From the NCBI GenBank assembly GCA_040756715.1, contig JBFLYE010000029.1:1-6838 (forward strand): a stretch of DNA of 6,838 nt, in the 5' to 3' direction. The notes under the pieces are model-generated. The model searched no databases and was not told the DNA's origin. It saw only the letters and a program-made list of their open reading frames with translations. This DNA comes from a bacterium. GTDB lineage: Bacteria > UBA9089 > UBA9088. Positions 1 through 5,655 of this stretch are shown in pieces (position 1 is the stretch's first letter; the number at the start of each line of letters is the position of its first letter). The translations under genes and the position numbers were made by a program.

Positions 1-13
1 TAAAACTTAAACC

Positions 14-54
14 TTCAATTCAAAATTCAAAATTTAGAATTCAAAATTTCTTAA
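14..54. repeat. AT-rich short tandem repeat (AATTCAAAAT units)
   Basis: Three imperfect units of AATTCAAAATT occur between 18 and 49. The block lies 70-100 bases past the truncated membrane methyltransferase; no gene is visible in 1-121. It is low-complexity sequence of a kind seen between genes in AT-rich genomes. Confidence 0.6.
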
Positions 55-121
55 AAGGTGGATGAATTTTTAAACAGATAAACACAACCCTATCTATTTT
101 TGCACTAAGTAATGGAAGATA

Positions 122-424
122 CTATAAAACTATTCCTGGAGCAAAAAACACTATCCATGATGCATAAATAGGATGTCGGATGAAAGAATAGATCCCTGTT
201 GTACATAATCTTCCCTCATAAAAATATTTGCCAATTGTGAGTGCAGGAATCAAAAAGATAGGGATTCCTATAATGATAAGGGTTATACCCAGGATAATAT
301 TTACAGCCTTAGATATTATCTCAAATGTGAGTGAAGGAAGATAAATGAGATGTACAATAAGAATTATGATTCCATAAGTAACCGATATCATTGTAAATTT
401 AGGTCCTATTCCCCATCTGGTCAT
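122..424 (-). CDS. Isoprenylcysteine/phospholipid methyltransferase-like protein, C-terminally truncated
   Basis: 100 residues with three or so hydrophobic segments, beginning MTRWGIGPKF. It carries GRLCTTGIYSFIRHPIYAS (71-89), the hallmark Gly-x-Tyr and Arg-His-Pro motif of the ICMT/PEMT membrane methyltransferases. Family members usually run 150-200 residues and end with a helix followed by a conserved E-E-x-x-L region that helps bind SAM. Here TAG follows directly after APGIVL, and none of the three frames downstream restores that region before the AT-rich repeat. The gene is therefore probably broken, although its start is excellent: AGGAGG eight bases upstream (433-438), within the end of the preceding methyltransferase gene. 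Activity is doubtful. Confidence 0.7.
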   Translation of the reverse strand: MTRWGIGPKFTMISVTYGIIILIVHLIYLPSLTFEIISKAVNIILGITLIIIGIPIFLIPALTIGKYFYEGRLCTTGIYSFIRHPIYASWIVFFAPGIVL

Positions 425-428
425 TTCC

Positions 429-1067
429 TTATCCTCCTTTTCTCATTATCGCATGGCAATGACTCATGGGTATCCGCTCTTTCTTGTAGCTTAAAAACAA
501 GAATCCCAACTTTTTCAAACAATCCCTGAATTCTTTCTCTTGAAGAAGGATGTATGGGGCATGACCAAAAAACCTTTTTGAAACTTGGAAATTGATCTTC
601 CAAATCATATTCTCTAAGAAAAATTCCTCAAATGAGAAATACCCTTCAGGCTTCAATACTCTGTAGACCTCAGAGATGGCCTTCTGCCAATCCTTGATAT
701 GATGGAATACCCCAAAGGAGAATACACAATCAAAGCAGTGATCAGGAAATTCCATATTTGAGGCATCGCCTACCCTAAGGTCAATATTGTCCTTTCTAAT
801 ATCCTTTGCCCATCTTGGGGGATTACTATAATATTCTTTTGCTTGCTCTATCATCTCTGGGTCACAATCTATCCCCACCACCTTCTTGCATTTGAAGTGT
901 TGGTTTATAAGCAAAAGACCCACTCCTCTTCCACAGCCTATCTCAAGGCATACCAGTTCCTTAGGAAGATTAAGCCCCTCAAACATAATTGGGCATTCAA
1001 CCTTCCTTTGAATCCAAACCCTTATGGGGTTATTCATAAATATCTTTTCGATCTTGTGGAGTTTCAT
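429..1067 (-). CDS. Class I SAM-dependent methyltransferase
   Basis: 212 residues, a complete Rossmann-type methyltransferase of the UbiE/Methyltransf_11 kind. Motif I is LEIGCGRGVG (41-50), followed by VVGIDCDPEMIEQA (acidic residue after the second strand), GDASNMEFP, and FDCVFSFGVFHHIKDW with the post-II region, then the strand LKPEGYFSFEEF. The N-terminus MKLHKIEKIFMNNP precedes the fold. The substrate cannot be read from sequence. The start at 1067 is supported by TGGAG seven bases upstream and by the matching start of the duplicated stub at 1972. The next gene begins four bases after its stop, with its ribosome site inside this gene's last codons, so the two are coupled. An in-frame methylase and a membrane methylase side by side suggest a shared small-molecule or lipid modification, but this is inference. 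Confidence 0.9.
   Translation of the reverse strand: MKLHKIEKIFMNNPIRVWIQRKVECPIMFEGLNLPKELVCLEIGCGRGVGLLLINQHFKCKKVVGIDCDPEMIEQAKEYYSNPPRWAKDIRKDNIDLRVGDASNMEFPDHCFDCVFSFGVFHHIKDWQKAISEVYRVLKPEGYFSFEEFFLENMIWKINFQVSKRFFGHAPYILLQEKEFRDCLKKLGFLFLSYKKERIPMSHCHAIMRKGG
433..438 (-). promoter_or_regulatory. Ribosome binding site of the truncated methyltransferase-like gene
   Basis: A perfect AGGAGG lies eight bases before the ATG at 424, inside the last codons of the upstream gene. It fixes the start and indicates coupled translation. Confidence 0.7.
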
Positions 1068-1102
1068 TGGTTAACTCCAGTGCTAAAACTCTATGGCCAA
1101 GC
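1027..1102 (-). repeat. Direct repeat copy A (methyltransferase start and leader)
   Basis: On the plus strand GGGTTATTCATAAA begins a stretch matching 1932-2017: about 36 of the first 45 bases are identical, covering the first 14 codons of the methyltransferase. A second block, TAAAACTCTATGGC, matches near the far end. The middle differs in length by roughly ten bases. The two copies lie in the same orientation and flank the NicO-like gene. Confidence 0.75.
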
Positions 1103-1147
1103 AGGGCATTCATTATCACATACAGAATTTACTCTGCGATTACTCAT
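1091..1147 (-). CDS. Possible 18-residue peptide upstream of the methyltransferase
   Basis: ATG at 1147 lies eleven bases after AGGAG and is followed by 17 codons (MSNRRVNSVCDNECPAWP) ending in TAG inside the recurring 19-bp element. Two cysteines (CDNEC) are present. It could be a leader peptide or a chance frame; spacing of the ribosome site is long and there is no second copy to test conservation. The frame does not continue into the neighbouring genes. Confidence 0.15.
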   Translation of the reverse strand: MSNRRVNSVCDNECPAWP

Positions 1148-1191
1148 TATTTTTATAACTCCTGGTCTATTTTTTCTTTTTTGCCCTGTAT

Positions 1192-1827
1192 TCATATTTC
1201 TATGAAATAAATCAACACCCCTAAAGCAATCAATATTATTCCTGTGATAAGTTTTTCATGACGCTCTAAGAAATGCCATTTTATTTTCTCTATTCCTTTT
1301 AAACCCAAATTTACCATTAAAACCATCCCCAGTATAGTCACAATAAGATAGATGGCGGAAACCATGGCAATGCCGAACCAGCCTTTGGCTCCTGCTACAA
1401 AAAAGTAGGAGCCAATTGGAACGCATGGCGAAAAAAGTGCTGTAGCCAGAGGTAATATGATGGCCAGTTTTGATTTCTTCGCAAGTGCATTGATTTTTAT
1501 AGCATTTTGATGATGGTGCTGCCCCGTGCCTCTAAAACCCAGATACGCGTAAATAACCCCTATCGCAACCAGAATTAAAGGAGCCGCAATCCTCATTACA
1601 AATTCATTAGAAGAAGAAAGTTTGTAGCCGATTATGCCGATGATAATTCCGATCAGGATAGTGCTGATTATATGAGGAATCGCTATGATCCCTGTAATCC
1701 ATGATGTCTCTATCCTTGACCATTTCTCTGTTCTTGAAATCATAATCAGAGGAATCCAATGGTCAGGTATTATGGCATGAACCATGCTTAAAGCTAAAGC
1801 TCCAATAAAAACTTGTATCATATCCAT
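1192..1827 (-). CDS. NicO/RcnA-like polytopic membrane protein, putative metal transporter
   Basis: 211 residues with about six hydrophobic segments. The first helix carries H17-A-I-I-P-D22-H23, the H-x4-D-H signature of NicO/RcnA-type nickel and cobalt transporters. A second helix has PHIISTILIG (51-60), resembling their HxxST element. A cytoplasmic or periplasmic loop has the triplet HHH (104-106), and the second half shows FSPCVPIGSYFF (132-143), a Pro-Cys motif of the related LysE/UreH-like membrane superfamily. This supports divalent metal movement across the inner membrane; direction and metal cannot be told. Proximity to the Fur-Feo cluster fits a metal role. The start at 1827 has no recognisable Shine-Dalgarno (upstream is nearly all A/T), so the start or expression level is uncertain. 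It is probably a distant rather than a classical NicO member. Confidence 0.6.
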   Translation of the reverse strand: MDMIQVFIGALALSMVHAIIPDHWIPLIMISRTEKWSRIETSWITGIIAIPHIISTILIGIIIGIIGYKLSSSNEFVMRIAAPLILVAIGVIYAYLGFRGTGQHHHQNAIKINALAKKSKLAIILPLATALFSPCVPIGSYFFVAGAKGWFGIAMVSAIYLIVTILGMVLMVNLGLKGIEKIKWHFLERHEKLITGIILIALGVLIYFIEI

Positions 1828-1876
1828 TTTTAGTTTTTATTTTACATTAATTTAGATGCTCCACTTGTATGGTCAC

Positions 1877-1972
1877 TTATTTTTTCATAAGCATCACCCC
1901 CTCTCTTGATTTTGAAATCTTTTTCTCTCTTGGGTTATTCATAAAGCTCTTTTCAAAATTATGAAGCTTCAT
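1877..1972 (-). pseudogene. 5' stub of a duplicated SAM methyltransferase gene
   Basis: A 31-codon reading frame starting MKLHNFEKSFMNNP closely repeats the start of the downstream methyltransferase (MKLHKIEKIFMNNP), with 11 of 14 residues identical. After MNNP the similarity stops and the frame runs through unrelated lysine-rich codons to TAA at 1877-1879. The homology continues upstream of the ATG at DNA level (see the repeat entries), so this is a duplicated gene start whose body was deleted or replaced, not a chance match. No SAM-binding motif remains, so no enzyme activity is possible. Confidence 0.7.
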
Positions 1973-2017
1973 TGCTGAATCCCTAGAAGCCACACTACTA
2001 AAACTCTATGGCTAATT
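1932..2017 (-). repeat. Direct repeat copy B (methyltransferase stub and leader)
   Basis: This is the partner of 1027-1102 and holds the start of the stub gene plus its leader. Homology ends abruptly at the GGG following the MNNP codons, marking a recombination or deletion point. Confidence 0.75.
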
Positions 2018-2098
2018 TGGCGCGGCATAGTCTGTTTCGCTCTCACCTTCCTCTGGTTTGCTGCTGCCAATCTTACAAACTTTTAGTGCCCTGAGATT

Positions 2099-2305
2099 CT
2101 ACCCTTCATGTTCGCTCTCAATATGGCCCACATGTGCCAAGAGATCATCCACATGGCCAGTAAGATCCCTTACATGGCCGACCATATCCTGATAGGCCTT
2201 GCAATCCTTATGTTCACCCAAGTCCCTTTCCATATGCTCTAAATCATCGTGGATATGATCCAAGTCCTTCTTCACATGCAGGACATCCTCTTTTAATAAC
2301 CCCAT
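2099..2305 (-). CDS. His-rich heptad helical-hairpin protein, homologous to the FeoA insert
   Basis: 68 residues, no known family recognised. Hydrophobic a/d positions (L4, V8, V11, L15, I18, L22, M25, L29 and M41, V45, L48, V52, L55, V59, I62) predict two helices joined by a turn near HKDCKAY (32-38). Histidine recurs every seven residues: H10, H17, H24 in helix 1 (H-V/I/M-x-x-D-L) and H44, H51, H58 in helix 2 (HVRDL, HVDDL, HVGHI). There are ten His, many Asp/Glu and one Cys (C35, in the turn). Residues 6-68 align without gaps to residues 31-93 of the interrupted FeoA, about 30 of 63 identical. The ribosome site is strong (AAGGAGG, six-base spacer). No signal or membrane segment is seen, so it is probably cytoplasmic. 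Metal binding, or pairing with the FeoA hairpin, is inferred from composition and context. Confidence 0.8.
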   Translation of the reverse strand: MGLLKEDVLHVKKDLDHIHDDLEHMERDLGEHKDCKAYQDMVGHVRDLTGHVDDLLAHVGHIESEHEG

Positions 2306-2320
2306 TGTTTGCCTCCTTTT

Positions 2321-2339
2321 TAGAATTCTATGGCCAATT
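2321..2339 (-). repeat. Third copy of the 19-bp leader element
   Basis: TAGAATTCTATGGCCAATT matches TAAAACTCTATGGCTAATT (1999-2017) at 16 of 19 positions and TAAAACTCTATGGCCAAGC (1084-1102) at 15. Each copy lies just upstream of a gene start: 15 bases before the ATG for the methyltransferase and for the His-rich protein, 26 for the stub. Confidence 0.5.
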
Positions 2340-2408
2340 ATTGACCTCTGCCCATAAGGGAGCAGCAGTCAACCAGGTTATTATGCTCAATGTAATCAAT
2401 CTCTTCAT
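2328..2408 (-). CDS. 26-residue signal-peptide-only ORF
   Basis: ATG at 2408 follows a near-ideal ribosome site, AAGGAGG with a seven-base spacer. The product begins MKRLITLSII and is an N-terminal secretion signal: basic start, hydrophobic core, then APLWA as a possible signal peptidase site. Only six residues (EVNNWP) follow before TAG at 2328-2330. The next gene begins 25 bases later in another frame, so this is not simply its leader. It could be the 5' stub of a secreted-protein gene whose body was lost (the adjacent DUF4198 fragment lacks exactly such a signal), or a real small exported or leader peptide. The good start signal argues that it is translated; a function is not visible. Confidence 0.45.
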   Translation of the reverse strand: MKRLITLSIITWLTAAPLWAEVNNWP

Positions 2409-2422
2409 CAATTATCCTCCTT
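2409..2422 (-). promoter_or_regulatory. Ribosome binding site of the signal-peptide ORF
   Basis: AAGGAGG followed by seven bases (ATAATTG) and ATG at 2408. It is the strongest translation signal in the middle region, which is why the 26-codon frame is listed as a gene. Confidence 0.6.
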
Positions 2423-2437
2423 CATGTTAATCAGAGG

Positions 2438-2740
2438 CTATTCTATCTCAATAGCCTCAATCCAGAGGACGGCGTCCTCTGAGAGCTCTTTGCCTTTGTA
2501 GGTCTTTTCTCCACCAGCACCTAAGGCGGCAAAACCCCAGTATCCTGCCTTTGGTGGGACAAAGGAGAATTCACCATCCTTGTTGGCCAGTATCACCGCA
2601 GCACCATGGCCTTCTTTGGCTATCTTGGGTTTCCCGGTGAACTTGTTGCCTTTCATATCAACCTCATAGTTGATATACTCAACCTCTATTTCTACATTGG
2701 GCACAGGGTTTCCTTTACCCTCACTGCAATCAAGATTCAT
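2438..2740 (-). CDS. DUF4198-family C-terminal fragment, N-terminally truncated
   Basis: 100 residues from ATG at 2740; a TTG at 2746 would add two. The sequence matches my recollection of the C-terminal half of DUF4198 proteins, which occur near nickel, cobalt and iron uptake genes: NPVPNVEIEVEYINYEVD, then GEFSFVPPKAGYWGFAAL, then KGKELSEDAVLWIEAIE at the natural end. Full members are secreted, about 250 residues, with a signal peptide and a first beta domain; both are missing here. The frame is open back to the FeoB stop, 27 bases upstream of the ATG, and has no Shine-Dalgarno sequence. It is therefore probably a remnant left by deletion, or translated poorly by reinitiation after FeoB. 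Without a signal peptide, any product would stay in the cytoplasm, unlike its relatives. The family assignment is from memory of its motifs. Confidence 0.7.
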   Translation of the reverse strand: MNLDCSEGKGNPVPNVEIEVEYINYEVDMKGNKFTGKPKIAKEGHGAAVILANKDGEFSFVPPKAGYWGFAALGAGGEKTYKGKELSEDAVLWIEAIEIE

Positions 2741-2767
2741 TCGCAATAAACAAGTAAAAAAATAAGA

Positions 2768-5434
2768 TTAACCCATCGGTTTTCTTTTAATAAAACCCAT
2801 CACTACCATAACCGCTATGGCCAAGATATAAAAGTAAATTGAAGCCTGAAGGCCTGAAAGGCCCAGGAGAGTGCCTCCGGAGAATAGAATGACTGCTATT
2901 ATAAACCCTAAGATAACAGGGTAGATGGCTGCAAAGAGCATCCAGCTCATCCCAGCCTCTAACTTGATCATAATCAGTGTGGGGATGCAGGGAGGATACA
3001 TCGCCATAAAGAACATCAGAGAGGCGGCATGAAGTGGTGTCCAGCCCTTCTCTTTTTCTTTTATCCTCTCCTCAAGCCTTTCCCTCCTTGCCTCTGGTGC
3101 GGGCTCATAGATACTTCCCAGGGTTGCTACGCTACTCTCCTTGGCGGCAAAGGAGCTTAATAAAGCAATATTTACCCTCCAGTTGAACCCTGCAAACTTG
3201 GTGACTGGCTCTATAAACTTACCTGCTCTTCCCAGATAGCTTGAGGCGATTACCTCCTCCTTTCTCTCTCCTCTTAAGGCCTTCCTCTCTTTTTCCAGCT
3301 TCCCGTATGCCTTATAAACCATTTTTGCCTCAGAATCTATAAGCTCATCCTTCTCAAGGATAACATCTCCTGTCCTTACCAGAGAAAAGTATTTATGGTT
3401 TATCCGATCCCATTTTTGATAAAATGCCACCTTAAGCCTCTTTCTATTTTCTTTGCTCAATCGGGCATAGGTAGCCAAAAACCTTTCCTTATCCTTTTTA
3501 TAGGCAAAAAACCATGCCTTGAACCTCTCTGGGTTGGTTATCTTTATCTTTCCCTTATTGACTATCTTTGCAAATTCGGGATTTTTCTCCAAAAAGCTTT
3601 GGTTTACCTTCTCCATCTTTCCTTTGGCTGCTATCTTTGCCTTCTTATAATCCCCAAGATACCTGACAAACTCCATCAATCCATGGCCGGCCAAAACCCT
3701 GGCATATGGATTATCCCTCCCAATCTCATCAAAGAAGGAAGCAATTAGTTGATTGGCCTGGTTGGTGTAATCTGCCTTCCTTTCTGGATTCAATGAAGGA
3801 AAGGAGACAAGCAGATAGACAAGAACCATCACTGCAATGACAATGGTCATAACCTTCCTCACAAAGAGCCAGGTTCGCTCTACAGAACGGCGCAAGACAT
3901 TGCCAATCGTAGGCAGATGATAGGTGGGCATCTCTAAGACAAAGGGTGCAGTCTCTTTTTTTCTAAGTATGGTAAGGGATAGGAGCTTAGCCACAGATAG
4001 GGCTATGATGATGGTGATCGTAGCAATAAGGAACATATAAAGACCCTTTTGGCCAGCAAAGAATATTCCTATAAGGAGGACATATAGAGGAATCTTGGCC
4101 AGGCAGTTCATAAGAGGGACAACTAATATGGTTGCCAGTCGGGCCCTTTCATCCTTTATACCGCGGCAGGCCATACATCCGGGTATAGCACATCCACCTA
4201 CATATAGCCCACCTAAGACCAAAGGGAGGATAGACTGTCCGTGCAGGCCAAAATTCCTAAAGATTCTATCTAAGATAAATGCCATCCGGGCTATATAGCC
4301 TGTATCCTCCAAGATGGCTATAAGGGCAAAGAGGATCAGGAAGATGGGTATGTAGTTCAGGACTGCTATGATCCCATCGAACACCCCCAATGGCATTGAC
4401 CTAAGAAAGGGGTCAAAGACAAATCCCTCATAGGGGAGGGCTGAGGCTATAAGGTCTCTAAAATATGCCAATAGAGGCCAGGTATAGTTGGTCAGTTCAT
4501 ATCCCTTAACTATGGCCAGTTCATACAATAGATAGATGGTTGCAGCCAGAATGATTGGGCCAAGGAATCTATTGCAGACAATCTGGTCAATCCTATCTGT
4601 CAGTCTCCTTTCAGATACCCCTTCATAGGTAATACAATCTGCTACAATCTCTTCTGCCTTCTGATAGCGTATCTGGGCAATAGCCTTCTCTGGCTCTTTT
4701 TTGTGGTACGATACAAACTGCTTTCTCTCATCTTCAATCCTCATCAAGATAGTATCTGCATGCTTGGCATGTTCGGAAACTACCTTCTTTGCCTCTGAAT
4801 CACCCTCCACAAGCTTTACTGCCAGCCATCTTGTAGGATACCGGCTTTCTTTAATCCCTGAGTCTTTTTGCAACTGGCTTTCTATCTGGGCAATCCCTGG
4901 TTCTAACTCTCCATAGTTTAACAAGATGGAAGATTTCTTCTCTTTGGCAGAGGTATATATAGCCTCTTTAAGAGGCTTCTTTCCCTTTCCTCTATTTCCA
5001 ACTGTAGAGACGACAGTCGCTCCTATCCTCTCAGAAAGCCTTCTTACATTGATCTTAAAACCCCTTCTCTCTACCACATCCATCATATTCAAATCAATAA
5101 CTAAGGGTATACCCATCTCGGCCAACTGGAAGACCAGATAGAGGCTGCGCTCTAAGTTGGAGGCGTCTACTACATCAACTATAAGATCAGGGGCTTCATG
5201 GAGAAGAAAATCCCTTGCCACCCTCTCCTCTAAGCTGTAAGATGTGAGGCTATAGGTGCCTGGAAGGTCAACTATCTCTATTCTGTCTTGCCCAAATCTA
5301 TATTCGCCTGTCTTCTTCTCTATGGTTACCCCTGGATAGTTGGCCACATGCTGCCTTGCTCCAGTAAGCAGATTGAAGATGGTAGATTTGCCTGAATTGG
5401 GCTGGCCGGCACAGGCTACTAATATCTTTTTCAT
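2768..5434 (-). CDS. feoB: FeoB ferrous iron transporter with a long inserted loop
   Basis: 888-residue inner-membrane Fe(II) importer, longer than the usual roughly 620-800. The N-terminal GTPase has G1 GQPNSGKS (10-17), the switch I threonine T37 in YPGVT, G3 DLPG (56-59), G4 NMMD (116-119) and G5 STVG (143-146), followed by a helical regulatory domain to about 285. Membrane segments run from about 290 to 545 and 752 to 882, with two gate-like regions (395-453 and 755-776). Cysteines C415, C444 and C816 fall where pore-lining cysteines are proposed in Pseudomonas aeruginosa FeoB. Oddities: gate I reads GGCAIPGCMACR instead of the usual GFGCNVPAIMATR-type sequence, and about 185 Lys/Glu-rich residues (547-731) lie between the LLVSFP membrane segment and SYLGRAGKFIEP. 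The start overlaps feoA (ATGA) with GGAGG nine bases upstream. No FeoC-like domain follows. Confidence 0.96.
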   Translation of the reverse strand: MKKILVACAGQPNSGKSTIFNLLTGARQHVANYPGVTIEKKTGEYRFGQDRIEIVDLPGTYSLTSYSLEERVARDFLLHEAPDLIVDVVDASNLERSLYLVFQLAEMGIPLVIDLNMMDVVERRGFKINVRRLSERIGATVVSTVGNRGKGKKPLKEAIYTSAKEKKSSILLNYGELEPGIAQIESQLQKDSGIKESRYPTRWLAVKLVEGDSEAKKVVSEHAKHADTILMRIEDERKQFVSYHKKEPEKAIAQIRYQKAEEIVADCITYEGVSERRLTDRIDQIVCNRFLGPIILAATIYLLYELAIVKGYELTNYTWPLLAYFRDLIASALPYEGFVFDPFLRSMPLGVFDGIIAVLNYIPIFLILFALIAILEDTGYIARMAFILDRIFRNFGLHGQSILPLVLGGLYVGGCAIPGCMACRGIKDERARLATILVVPLMNCLAKIPLYVLLIGIFFAGQKGLYMFLIATITIIIALSVAKLLSLTILRKKETAPFVLEMPTYHLPTIGNVLRRSVERTWLFVRKVMTIVIAVMVLVYLLVSFPSLNPERKADYTNQANQLIASFFDEIGRDNPYARVLAGHGLMEFVRYLGDYKKAKIAAKGKMEKVNQSFLEKNPEFAKIVNKGKIKITNPERFKAWFFAYKKDKERFLATYARLSKENRKRLKVAFYQKWDRINHKYFSLVRTGDVILEKDELIDSEAKMVYKAYGKLEKERKALRGERKEEVIASSYLGRAGKFIEPVTKFAGFNWRVNIALLSSFAAKESSVATLGSIYEPAPEARRERLEERIKEKEKGWTPLHAASLMFFMAMYPPCIPTLIMIKLEAGMSWMLFAAIYPVILGFIIAVILFSGGTLLGLSGLQASIYFYILAIAVMVVMGFIKRKPMG

Positions 5435-5655
5435 AACAGAGTTACCTCCACACCACTTGCCTCAGAATGGCGTATACTTACATGATTCCCTCTTATCAAA
5501 AGGTCGACTGGGTCCACTAAAGGTGCATTGCGGATAACCTTCACCTTTGTTCCAGGAATAAACCCCATATCGGAAAATCGCTGTCCTGTGGCGCCTTCTA
5601 AATGCACTTCTATAATTCTGCATTCCTGACCAGGTCTTAGCTCATTTAACCTCAT
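5431..5655 (-). CDS. feoA: FeoA ferrous iron transport accessory protein
   Basis: A conventional 74-residue FeoA: a small cytoplasmic SH3-like beta-barrel protein needed for, or stimulating, FeoB-mediated Fe(II) uptake. The family pattern is complete: NELRPGQECRIIEV at the N-terminus, QRFSDMGFIPGTKVKVI (25-41) in the centre, a DPVDLLIRGNHVSIR segment (48-62), and SEASGVEV near the end. It starts inside the end of the interrupted FeoA gene (ATGA, 4-bp overlap) with a GGGAGG ribosome site five bases upstream, and its own stop overlaps the FeoB start in the same ATGA manner. The three genes are therefore almost certainly cotranscribed and translated in register. Two FeoA proteins before one FeoB is not rare, but here they differ strongly in architecture. 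Confidence 0.95.
   Translation of the reverse strand: MRLNELRPGQECRIIEVHLEGATGQRFSDMGFIPGTKVKVIRNAPLVDPVDLLIRGNHVSIRHSEASGVEVTLL

Noticed and set aside
421-603. Minus-strand frame of 60 codons in the end of the methyltransferase
   Set aside because: It is the same region in another frame; the 212-residue methyltransferase frame reads through with family-like sequence.
843-1205. Plus-strand open frame of 120 codons
   Set aside because: It lies antisense to the methyltransferase, whose motifs are complete, has no ribosome site, and its product resembles no family.
2012-2098. In-frame extension of 28 codons after the TAG of the His-rich protein
   Set aside because: It has no start codon. Amber readthrough or pyrrolysine was considered because several stops here are TAG, but none of the extensions restores a family sequence.
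2099-2305. CRISPR-like or tandem DNA repeat from the 21-base periodicity (ACATGGCC units)
   Set aside because: The periodicity is explained by the heptad codons of the coiled coil; there are no spacers.
1068-2437. Insertion sequence as the source of the duplicated segments
   Set aside because: No transposase fragment, terminal inverted repeats or target duplications were found; the duplicates are direct copies of a gene start.
3395-3748. Plus-strand frame of 117 codons opposite feoB
   Set aside because: Antisense shadow of the charged FeoB insertion, which is AT-rich and therefore easily leaves open frames; no start signal or family resemblance.
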